A DNA stretch of 64,000 bases from Undaria pinnatifida (lineage: Eukaryota > Sar > Phaeophyceae > Laminariales > Alariaceae), in NCBI GenBank assembly GCA_012845835.1, contig JABAKD010000027.1, positions 8,549,364 through 8,613,363 on the forward strand, written 5' to 3'. How positions within the stretch are numbered: position 1 is the first letter of the stretch; each line of letters starts with the position of its first letter. Below the pieces are notes generated by a model. The model saw nothing but the letters and a program-made list of their open reading frames with translations. It was not told where the DNA came from and searched no databases. Below, piece after piece: positions 46,450 through 57,600 of this stretch. Both the position numbers and the translations under genes were made by a program.

Positions 46450-47225
46450 TCTTACTACGGTAGCCCCCCCAGTTTTTCTTTAACAGAACCATCGGCTTCA
46501 AAACCAGCTCCCGGTCGTGTCTCCTGGAATACGGTGTGGTGCCCCTCGACGCCCCGACGTCATCGATCGATAGACGTTTGCACCCAAGAAAATAAAATTC
46601 GAAGTATGGGTACTTTTTTTTTTGCAATAGTATGCCTTAGTTGTGTCGAGCAGCCACGAAACGTTCGTGTTGAAGAAAATCGCTGGTTTGGGGGGGGGGG
46701 GGGGGGGCTATCGTGGTAAGAACTAGTCGATAGAAGCAGCACTTTTTCGTCAGGAATCGTTTCTGAAAATGACGGGGCCTCCTTAACCCAAAAATTGCCG
46801 GAAATAAATTGTCCATTTTTTTTTCTTTTTCGCGTGTTGATTCTCGCTCTGTACCTAGGCCATGGGATGTTTCATCCGGTAGCGGCTTTGATTTGTATCC
46901 AAACTAGGTTTTGGGGATATTATAGGTCTTAAGCTCCCGGAACCTCAGGAAAAAAAAAAAGGTGCACCTCTGTCGTAGCAGGCGTCCGTGGCCTTCACGG
47001 TCGAGCCGTTCTACGGCAGTACCCCCAACTTTTCTCTCACGAAAAAATCGCCGCCGGTTTTCAAACCAGCTCTCGGCCCCTTGCCAACCTTATTGCGTTG
47101 TCGTGCGATAGTCCTTTTCAAAAACAAGGCGAAAGGATGATTTTTTCATAGCATATTTCGTCGTGTCGAGCAGTCATGAAACGTTTGTTACAGAAAGTCG
47201 CTGTTTTTTTTTTTGGAGGGGGGAA
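46450..47225. repeat. Direct duplication flanking an inverted copy
   Basis: 46450-46710 and 47010-47225 share caaaaccagctc.cgg and gtgtcgagcag.catgaaacg. Between them lies the reverse-strand copy of the cgatagagg repeat (46745-46995). Confidence 0.75.
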
Positions 47226-47320
47226 GGGGAGGGTGTACTCAGTTTGTGCATGGCCGTAGTCGTATGACCATAGTAGACCCTCGCATCCCTACTATGCCGG
47301 GACGGAGCACGTCGGGTTTT
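47215..47320 (-). repeat. Poly(C)-tailed repeat, family B fragment
   Basis: Minus strand: cccgacgtgctccgtcccgg, then tacgactacggccatgcaca, then a C-rich tract. Confidence 0.82.
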
Positions 47321-47814
47321 CAAGTTTTCCGGGTGGGGCTATCGTAGATTTAGTCGTCTGCCGTATAGCCTTGATGGTGAGATAGATCGATGGTGGCGGT
47401 AGTGGTGAACGACTCGCCATGAAGGCGTGCACTGTCATACGATAGGCTTTTATAATAAGATTAAGGGTCTGTTACAGACACAGGCCACCCTTTGCAGGTT
47501 TCTCCACCAGGCAGGTTCCACGTTGGTCACTCACTTGTACCAGACAAGCTCTCTTGTCTTAGATCCACACTCGCCACGGACGAGCTGAACAGCGTTCAAT
47601 CCCGCGCGAGGCAAAACCATCATCATCCCCTTTTACCTGTACGCGCATGCCTTCAAATGCATGTAAAAAAAACCTTTTTACATCCAGCCGTATCCCATGT
47701 CTTACGCCTTGTTAGGCTCCCAGAGGGGGAATGCCGTAACATATTCCCTTCTCTTGTGTCAAAAAACAATTTTCTTGTCTCCTTTAGAACCCCACAACCC
47801 TTTCCTGTACCGTT

Positions 47815-48010
47815 TGACGCGTGCTGCGATAGAGGCGCACCGTTTTTTTTTCCTCAAAAGGCTCCTCTATTTGGGAGCTTAAGACACACCTCTCCCAAAA
47901 CCTGACTCGGAGGAAAAATCCAAACTGACTTATGACCGGACCCAAGGCCTACGTACTACACGGCGAGAATCATGTTCATGGTGCTACCGTAGAACTACTC
48001 AGTGGTGTCA
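47815..48010 (+). repeat. Dispersed repeat 'cgatagaggcgcacc', copy 3
   Basis: Same word order as copy 1 up to gagaatcatg, then diverges. Confidence 0.8.
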
Positions 48011-48229
48011 AACATTTCTGCCTCGGGGGGCCACCACGAGTCTGTTCGAATCGAGTTTCACTCTTTTACTTTACACTAAAAGAAGACAGAGATGTCAGAA
48101 CGAGAGAGGTCAGTCTAGGTAGGGGGAAACGTCCAGGGGTCAAGGGCGTCAAACCGATCGTTCCGTACTAAAACCTAGTAGTAGCTGGGCGTCAGTCAAG
48201 GTAGAAATAATGGAAAAACTGCCGTCGGT

Positions 48230-48495
48230 CGATGGAGCCTGTGCTGTGACCGCGGACTTGATTATGCGAGTTAATGTGAGAACAGCAACAACAACTCTCG
48301 ATTTCACTTTTTCAACTTGTCTGGCGGGAGGCATGCATTGCTTCAGCTGTATGATATACCAGGGTATGCGCGTACCACTTTGGGTTTGTTTGTGTTTTTT
48401 CCCTGGGGCATTCCTCCACTCCAGAGTGACTGGAGCCTGTCCTGTCCCCACGGACTTCATTATGCGAGTTAATGTGAGAACAACAACAATAAGAT
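48230..48495 (+). repeat. (AAC)n-tailed dispersed repeats, two in tandem
   Basis: A short copy (48230-48290) ends in AAC units and is followed at once by a longer copy (48291-48495) with the same 3' end. Confidence 0.82.
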
Positions 48496-48849
48496 GACAT
48501 TGTATTACAATACTTATCATGCATGACTTAAGTGTTAGATTGGTAACACACCAATCGTCTGTGTATCTAGTAATAGTTCTTCGGCCGTTTGCCCCGCATG
48601 AAAAACACGCCGCCACCGAAAAAGTACCAGATACAAAACGTAGTTTTTATTAATATTTCACCATTCATTTGCGATCCATTCATAGCTGCGTTCTGAGCCG
48701 GGGCTGCCCTGCCCGCCAGGTCTGGCAGGACCAAAGTAGACGGAAACATCGCGCGCCGTCGGTCGGTCGACCCCCTGGCGTCTTGCCCACTCCTGTCCAC
48801 TCCTGCCCATTCCTGTGCACAGTAACAAAAGTTTAAATCGTCACCCAAA

Positions 48850-49920
48850 ATACCGACATATTACAAGATCAAAGATCGAAGACAAACCATCAAACTATCG
48901 AAAAACCAAGGATCGCACAAGATCAACAGATCAAAACATCAAAATATCAAATCATGTAGTGAGAACCCACCGGCCCAAAGACCGAAATACCAATAAACCA
49001 GACCCAAAACAAAACAAAAAAACAAGGACGGCTTACACACCACACACTGTATATACGCGGCACGCGAGGCACCCACTGCAGCAGCGACAAGGAAAACATA
49101 CATATGATACAATGTACCAAGGTACCAAGGCTCCACAGATCAGCAAACAACCATACACTCCCGCACCAAAAAACATACCAACCACGAACACTCCGCAATC
49201 GCCACCGCCGCCACCGAGTAAAAACAAAATAAATATCTAAAACACCACCAAACGGCTCCTGCGAGAGTTTGCAGTAGCAAGAGTGGTCCAGACACTACAT
49301 GGAGGCGGTCTCAACAAGACGAAACGCCACTTCAGTCCCCCTCCTCCTCCTCCTCCTCCTCCTCCTCATCCTCCTCCTTGCCCTCCCCCCTTCATCCAGT
49401 AGCCTTTTTTCCCCGCAAAAACAAACACACGAAAACACCCCGCAACCGCCGCTGCCCCCACCGTCAAACTGGTGAGGGGGAAAGCCGGAACAGACTCTAA
49501 ACAACACCAAATAGCTATTGTGATAGTAGTAGTGTTCCACACACACGGGCGTGTTCTCGACAAAACGAGCGTCTTTGACACACGCTCCCGCCCCCCCCCC
49601 ACCCCCCCCGCCCACCCCCGCCCCTCCTTTCTCTCCCCCCCCCCAATCTTCCCCTTTCATTCCAACATATTCCCGAAGAAAAAAAAACAAAACAAAAAAA
49701 CGACAACATTCTTCAACTGCCGCTACCGATGCGGAAGAAAAGCCGAGGATCAGACTCTAAACAAACAACACCAACTAGCTCCTGCGACAAAACGGTAATA
49801 CTACTAAATAGTGCTCCACCGCACACACCGCGGTGTTCTCGTACAAAACGAAAGCCTATTGCACTCGTCAAATTGCCCCACCCCCCCCTCGTTTCCCCCC
49901 GCCCCCCCCCCCGACGCAAA
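48850..49920. other. Intergenic, no gene recognised
   Basis: C- and A-rich sequence. 49190-49290, 49430-49520 and 49735-49830 are related (caaacaacaccaa, ctcctgcga, gtgttctcg), suggesting an older three-copy tandem array. Confidence 0.5.
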
Positions 49921-49984
49921 CCTAATCACCTAAATTTGATGGGGAGTGTACGCCTCGCGTGACCAATTGCATGGTGCCGGTATG

Positions 49985-50270
49985 CAGACGCGTGCTACGA
50001 TAGAGGCGCGCCACTTTTTTTCTCAATACTACCCCTCACTTTAGTGGAGCTCAAGACTTCTTCAAAAAAAAATTGGACCGAAAATGAAAACTGCTACATA
50101 CCGGAGATGGAAAACTTCCATGGCCTAGGTACACAACGAGAAAATCATGCAAACAAACAAAAAAATGGCCCATTTTTCGACGATTTTGGGTTAAGGAGGC
50201 CCCGTCAGTCAGAATAAAAAACGTCTCAGACAAAAAGAGGTATGCGTTGATACCGCTATTGTAGCATGTG
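49985..50270 (+). repeat. Dispersed repeat 'cgatagaggcgcacc', copy 4
   Basis: Contains cgtgctacgatagaggcg, ccatggcctaggta and ggttaaggaggccccgtc in the family's order. Confidence 0.85.
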
Positions 50271-50530
50271 CCCTGCAACAACAAATGCCCAAAAACAATA
50301 ATGGGAAGCCCCGTCATTTCAGAACTATCGTGGTCAACATAGGCACCGCTCCCATCGCAGCCTCGTGTGGCCCCTGCGTCCCCCTCGTTTCCCTCCCCTC
50401 CCTCGGTGAAAACCCGGCAACGGTCTTTTCCCGACATACCGTGAAAAAAAAATGCGACAGGTTCTACGTTCCTAAGGAGTTCGGCGATGAATAACAAGAC
50501 TACACCTTCCCACACTGTCCCGACATCTGT

Positions 50531-50600
50531 AGGGATGCGAGGGTCTATGATCACACGGCTACGGCTAAGTATGATAGGAGTACCCCACCACACCCCCCTC
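50531..50600 (+). repeat. Poly(C)-tailed repeat, family B fragment
   Basis: gggatgcgagggtctatga, then cggctacggctaagtatg, then gagtacccc and a C-rich tract. Confidence 0.75.
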
Positions 50601-51668
50601 CCCACGCCCGCCTCCTCTCCCGATTCCCATCCCCTCCTCTGAAACGCCACTTCACCCGGAGACCGTACATCTGCATAGAGGCCCGTCGGTCGATCGATCG
50701 ATAGATCGCCCCCACGATATCATTGCAATTCCATGAATATCGTCTAATTCTTCCTTTCCTCCACCCCGACATTATAAACCGAGACGCGCTCGTTGTGGTT
50801 TCGTTTTTTTTTTTTCTATTTAATTGTGCTGCCCGAACTACAGCCGCGGGAGTCGAGTATTATCTATCGCATACGCGCATTTCTCCAACTAAACTAATTT
50901 ACCGAAGGACGCATCGAATCGGTCGCGATCGTCCCGACACTGAATGGACCCTTCTACTACTGGAATAGAAATCGAACACACTAATCGCACGCACTGTGTG
51001 CCCCAAGTGGTGAGTGCAGAAAAGGCCTGAACGAAAACTAGGAATACTATTATATGAAGGAAAAAAAATGTTACTACGACTGTTTCTATAAAAATCCCTG
51101 CAGTCTTACGTTCGATGACACCCCCCGTTGGGCACAGCCGTCGACGCCAGCATCCTACCCGCGCCGCTCGTCTTCCTGATCGTTGCGAGGGCAAAAATAC
51201 TCAAAAACTCAACTCACGAAAATTCTCGAGAAAAAAATGCTAAGATATTTCTTGAGGACAAGTCTTGAGAAAATTCTTCAGAAACCTCTTGAGAACTACT
51301 CGGGAAGAGCCTTGGGACGCTTTGTAAAACAATCTGTGGCAAATTTCGTGGTATATACTTTGTGGGACACGTTTGTGGGGGAAAAAAGTATGGGACGCTT
51401 CCTAGGGAACTTTGTGGAACACTTCGTGGTACATCTTCGCGGGACATCATCGCGGGGACACCCACCTCGCGGGCGATCTCGCCAATAGGCGCTTTGCAAG
51501 GGTGCGTTTGGTAGGATATATACTCTGCAGGTACCCGGGTCCATACCCGAGTACTACCAATAACAATACGATGTAGCGCTCGGGTTCCCTAAAATTTTTA
51601 CCCTACCAAACCAAACCTTGGAGAATGACGGGAACATTTCGCGTGCCGTGTGCCATGGATAAGAGCCA
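50601..51668. other. Intergenic, downstream of the amidotransferase gene
   Basis: No gene recognised. Apart from a cgatcgatcgatagatcg run (50690-50707) and a stretch rich in gggac/ttcgtgg words (51300-51460) I see nothing structured. Confidence 0.5.
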
Positions 51669-52360
51669 TCATCCTAATTGCCTCGCCGCTACAGCTATAC
51701 TACTACACGGGGCTGCGATTGACCCCGCCCCATTAAGAGATACGCCTCCCCCCTGTTGCGCATCAGGTGAAACGACGCTACAACTGGCACTTTCTCCCGA
51801 GGGGGTAGTTTGCGGAGCGGTGCCCGTTCGACTGATACCGGTGCAGTTACCGTTGCTAATACCGTTCCCGATACCGATGCCGTTTCCGCCACCGACACCG
51901 TTTCCGATACTGTTTCCGATACCGTTTCCGATACCGCTCCCGATACCGTTAGCGTTGTCGATATCGCTCCCGTTATGGTTATAGTTTCCGATACCGTGAG
52001 TATTACCGATAGCATTACCGTTGCCATTACCGATACCTTCTCCGATACCGTTACTAATATCATTTCCGGTGACGTTACCGATACCAATACCGTTTCCGAT
52101 ACCACTGCCGGTACCATTCCCGATATCACTACCATCACCGACGGCAACGGGCGCGTCCGAAGGGTGGCAGCGCAGAGGCTGGTACTTGATGGAGGCCACG
52201 AGGCCCAGCCTGAGAGGACCCTCGTTGGCCGGAGTGTTTGGACAGGCCGTGGTGGGGGGTGCGCCTTCGATGACAATCATACTGTTTCGCGGCATAAGCC
52301 GCCAGTTCTTGGTCGATCGGCACAGGGGCTCCGAGGAGATAACTACGCTCGTGTGAGGTT
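51669..52360 (-). CDS. Amidotransferase terminal exon with Gly-Asn repeat tail
   Basis: Starts PHTSVVISSEPLCRSTKNWR and continues with LMPRNSMIVIEG, the conserved C-terminal strands of the family. The conserved part ends around 52140. From there to about 51830 the reading frame runs through a degenerate six-base repeat (on the + strand, variants of ATACCG and TTTCCG), giving Gly-Asn-Gly-Ile-type repeats, followed by a Ser/Gly/Ala-rich end and a TGA stop at 51671-51669. The acceptor is gtgcggcag behind a very long C tract on the coding strand. Confidence 0.85.
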
Positions 52361-54571
52361 CTGCCGCACGCCCGACGAACAGTGACGGGGGGGGGGGGGG
52401 GGGGGGGGGGAAGGGGAGGTTGGGGTGAGATGGGGTGGGGTCAGGCAGGACCGGAGGCGGACGCGGGGGGGGTACGTATGTTTGGGAAAAAAAAGTCGCC
52501 CTAAAGGGGTTCACGTCACAGAACATCACAAATACATATATAATATATAATATATATATAAGTACTTACCGCTCGCCGTGAGCCTTAAGCAGCTCCCTTC
52601 CTCGTCGCAGGCGAACCCCGCCCCTGACAGCACGAACAGGCTCGGCGGGTCCTGCCGAGGGTGGTTTCGGTACCGCGAGCACACAATGTGCCTCCCGTCC
52701 GTCACGCAAAAGTTGAGGGACATAGGTGGCACAGCAGTGGTGGCGGCGGCGGCCGCGGCAGCGGCTGCGGCGGCTGCAGCAGCGGCGGCAGCGACGGTAG
52801 GGATAGTATCATCAAAGGGCGGAGGCACGGATGAGGACGGGGGGGAGAGGGAGGAGCAGGAGGAAGATGTAGGAGGCTGCTCCTTCGTCGCCCTCCCTCC
52901 TGTTGCCGCCGTTGTCGCAGACTCTGTCCCTGATGTTGCTGCGGTTGTTGATGTTGTGGTTGTTGTTGTTGCTGCTGCCGCTCCCGCCGCCGTCGCCGTG
53001 TTATCCTGAGGATTTGCGGTATCTGCATCGCGTGAGTGCGGTTCGGCGAACCGCGCAACCGCGGAGACAATTCTCGCTATCGTTCGGCGCAATACCTGGG
53101 AAGGTTCGGTGAGAGGTAGGGTAGAGTATTGTACGATAAGGTAGGTTAGGGTAGGGTAGGGTGAAGTGGGGTAATGGGTAGGTTCTTACAAGGTAGGATA
53201 GGGTAGGGTGGTGTAAGATAGGGTAATGTAAGGCAAGGTATGGGGCGGTTTGGTAGGATAAGGTAAAGCAAGCAAAGGCAAGGTAAAGCAAGGCAAGGTA
53301 GCGTGAGGTAAGGTAGCGTGAGGTAAGGTAACGTGAGGTAAGGGAACGTAAGGTAACGAGGTAAAGGAATAAAAGGTAACTTAGGGTGAGGAAAGGCAAG
53401 GTAGAGTAAGGGGGAGAGGAGACAGCGCATCGAACGATGGGCGGCAGACATGGGGGGTAAGAGTCGCCGCCTCAGCGGTGGGACACGCGATGAGCTGCCG
53501 CTACTGTTGCTGCCGCTAACGTCATTTCTATTGCTAAGTCAGGAACGGACGGCCGGAGGCAGGGGGGGAGGGGGTGTACTCAGTTTGTGCATGGCCGTGG
53601 TCGTATGGCCATAGACCCTCGCATCCCTACTATGCCGGGACGGAGCACGTCGGGTTTTCACCAACCAGGCAGACATTGCTTGCACCAAGCGCGAAGCGCC
53701 GCGAGGTGTTCGGCGAGTCGCATGAAGGGTCAACTGCATCCTTCCACGAACCGCTTGTAAGACGGACTTCGGCATCTTGTGCCTGCTTTCTTGCTTATGG
53801 ATGACAGCGCCAATGAGTTACTTTGTTTTCTGGTGTGGCCACTCCAGAGACAGCAATGGGTGTTACTATGTAACTGCCTCGTGGGTGCCTTACCATATTT
53901 ACACTACGCGATGCGATCATTCCCCTTGTGCGGAGTTAGGGTTCTTCACCCCGCACAATATGACCTTACGCGAGGCGCGGGAGTGGGGGTGTTGAAAGGG
54001 TGGGAAACCGCGCTTAGACCGCACGGACCTCTAAGTATGCCAGTGAGACAGGTAGGAAAGGGGGGGCAGACTACACGTTCTCTCCCGCACACACAAAAGA
54101 CCATCAATGAGCTATTGATAGACTACCACGAAAGAGTGCATGATGGTCTACTATTAAATGACTCAATGATCTAACGGTAGTCTAGGGGTACTACAGTTAA
54201 ATTCTACCACTAGCCTAACCTCAGCCATCTCCCCCGCGTCGAGCTGGTCGTCCATGTTGGGTAGTTCATCGAGGAAGAACGCGAAGCATACCTGTTATAT
54301 AGCGTAGCAGACATTAGGCAAGAAAGGGGCCAAGACCAACCAACGTGGCCGTGGCGGTGGCGGCAAAAACAGCAAAGGACAGAGAGGGGGAGAAAAAGAA
54401 AGCCACGGTGAGAACAGCGAGACACAAAACGCTATTTTTGACATGACGCAATAAACAGACGGATATAACAGAGAAAAGCCTTAGGACGAAACAATATTAA
54501 AAGAGAGGCAAAAAAAAGTAAAGAGAAAGTTAAGAGAAAACATAGAGAAGGCAGTTTTGAGGGACAGGTAG

Positions 54572-54659
<88 letters not shown>

Positions 54660-57600
54660 GGACAGACAGACAAACAGACAGACATACAAACAGACATACA
54701 AACAGACAAAGAGACAGACAGGCAGACAGACAGATAGACAGACAGACAAACAGACAGACAGACAAACAGACAGGCAGACAGACAGACATATATGACATTA
54801 AAAAACACACACAGCGTTTTCGTCGCTCGCTCCGCCAACCCGCACATGCCCTTCTTGTTGGGGCCAACACCGATTCATTAGTATCCGTCCTCATCGGGAG
54901 AATTCCCGTCGCTGATGTCGTGAAGGCGCAAATTACGACACACGCCTGACAAATTGTTTTCACTTGCAATATCAATATCAGCAGCAACATCAACAATAGC
55001 AGAAGCAACAGCGGCAGCAACAGTGGCAGCAATAGCAGCAATAGCAGCAGGAGCAGCAGCAGCAGCAGCAGCGGCGGCAGCAGGCAGTATATGCGCAGGC
55101 AAGGACGTAGCGGCCGTCGGAAGAGTACGTACGGCGCTCCCGCATTTCTTAATTTAGAGTCTTCAGGAAGCGATTTCAACACCGTACCCTCTACCAACAC
55201 TACCTGGCAAAACAAAGAACTCAACATTCCTCTTTTTACATTTTTAGGTTTCTCTTGTTCTTGTTTTCTTCGTGTTGGTGTTGTTCTCGCCTAACAGACG
55301 CTCATGTTTGAAGCTGCACATTCGCAGAAAAGGCAAACACAATGCTAACAAAAACCTAGTTCCAAACAGAAAACAAAAACAAAAACGAAAAAACAAGAAC
55401 AAAAACGAGATGAAAGAAAGCCACCTCCTCCAAACCTCTGAATCCGTAGTCCCGTCGATGGCCTCGTACGCCTCGTCTCCCACGAGCGAGAGCAGCTGGC
55501 GTTTCATCTTGTCGAACCCGGGGATGCCGCCGTTGTGCATGAAAGTGTATCGCTTGTTCTGCGGGCGAAGGGCAGCGTGCAAGCGAAGAGGTGGCGGCAA
55601 TTCGAGACCGAGGTCGATATCGGGGTCGACATGGAGATCAAAATCGAATTCCAGATTTTGAGAGCGAGATTAAAGTTGAGATCAAAAGAGTGTCCATGTC
55701 CAGATCGAGTTCGGCATCGAAATCGCAATTGAAACCAAGGCGATCGCAATCGAGCATCAACATCGATAATCGATTATCAAGACAAAACAAGACCGTAGCA
55801 TCGAGAATACGCATCGAGAATCGAAAAATCACCGCCGAGATCGACAACAACAAAATCGAGGGGTGTCAATATACACCTTGACGGGGTGGGAGTTTTCGCG
55901 GTTGACGGTACCGACCAGAGCCGAGCCGTCGGAGGCCGTCCTTACGTGCTATCGATATAGCGATATTGAGATCAAAATCGAAAATCGATATGGAGAATCG
56001 TGACCTAGAATCGAGCACATAAAAAATAGAGACCGACAATCACGATCGAGAATCGAGAATAAGATCGAGAATCGCGCTCGAGAATCGCGATCGAGAATCG
56101 AGAATAAGACCGAGAATCACAATCGAGAGTCCAGAACACGATCTAGAGTCATGATCGAGAATCGAGAACAAGATCGAGGATCACGATCGGTAATCGAGAT
56201 AAAGATCGAGAATCACGATCGAGAATCGATAATTCGGTCGAGAATTACGATCGAGAATCGATAATACGGTCGAGAATCACGATCGAGAATCGAGAGAAAT
56301 GATTGTCGAGATACATATGCACACCTTAAAGGGGTGGGCGTTCCCGTGGTTGGCGTCGCCGACCGGAGCCGAGCCGTCAGAGGCCGTCTTCACGTGCTAT
56401 GGACACCGACATCGACATCCCAAATCGATAATCTAAATATAAGTCCCTAATCAAGATCGAGCAAGAAGACCGCAGAAATTGAGCACAGAAGAGATTTCGA
56501 TAATCGAGCAAATAACCCTGGACCAAACAATCAAGATCGAGCATACGGCGTCGAGAACAAAAAAACAAAATAACACCTACGTACGCACCTTAAAGGGGTG
56601 GGTGTTCTCGTGATTGACGTTACCGACCAGAGCCGAGCCGTCGGAAGCCGCCCTCACGTGCGCGAATACCAGCCCCGACTCCACGAACGTAGCGATGTTG
56701 AGCAAGTTAGCGCTCGACCAAGCAGGGGTAGGGAACTTCACCACGCAACCCCCTTCCGCGATTTTCTTCGGGTTGTACCTGTCAAACATTCATACCCCCG
56801 TTCCCGTGTTGTACCACGGTGGCGTTTTGATCAAGCCGGGCGGGGGTAGGGGGATGCGGAGGGAGGGCGAGGGGATGGGGGAGGGGGGGTGGGGAGGGGG
56901 GGAGGGTGAGGAGTGAGGGGGTGGGGGTGGGGGTGATTGGTGGGGGCGAGGGTGGAGGTGGCGGTCGGGAGGTGGAGGTGGGGGGTGGGAAGAGTGGGGG
57001 GGGGTGGGGCGGGGGAGGAGCGACGAGAGTGTACCGATTCAAACCGTTTTCGCAGTGGTAATTCCGGTTCGGGTGTGGGGGAACGAAGGTGGGGGAGGAG
57101 CAGGGAAGGAGGGTCGGGGCGGGGAAGGACTTGTCGTTCGGCTTGTACTTGTTGCACTCTCAGTGATCCGTCCCCGTATTGGTTCACGGTGGCATTTCGA
57201 TGAAGCAAGGCGTGCGGGGGGGGGGTGACGAGAGGGTGCGGATCCAAATATGTTTTCGTAGTAGTAGGTTAGGTTCGAACGGAGAGAAGGAAGCGGGGGG
57301 GGCGGGGGGGTGGGGGGCGGGGCGAGGAGCGAGGAACGTGTCGGCAAGCTTATCTCGGACCGGGGTGGTCTTCCAAGCCGCTGTTTTCGACGGAGGCACA
57401 GCTACAGTATTTAGTGCCGCACAGGCATCCGAACGCGCCCCAACCTCTTCGCTTAACGCAGCACACGTCAATCTTGGGGGCCATGGGCTAGAACAAAGCG
57501 ATGGGTTATTGGGAAGACACAACGACAACCGCAACAACGACAGCAATAACAACAAACAACAACAACAGAAGCAACAACAAAAACAACAACAGCAACGACA

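Larger units (their letters stand above)
55590..56570. repeat. GATCGAGAATC-type minisatellite in intron
   Basis: Around sixty degenerate units of atcgaga, agaatcac and gatcgag. The two duplicated exon segments (55877-55948 and 56325-56396) sit inside this array. Confidence 0.93.

Noticed and set aside
54481-55227. 248-codon minus-strand open frame rich in Cys, Leu, Ser and Val
   Set aside because: Mostly CAGA and AGC repeats inside an intron whose flanking exons already join in phase.
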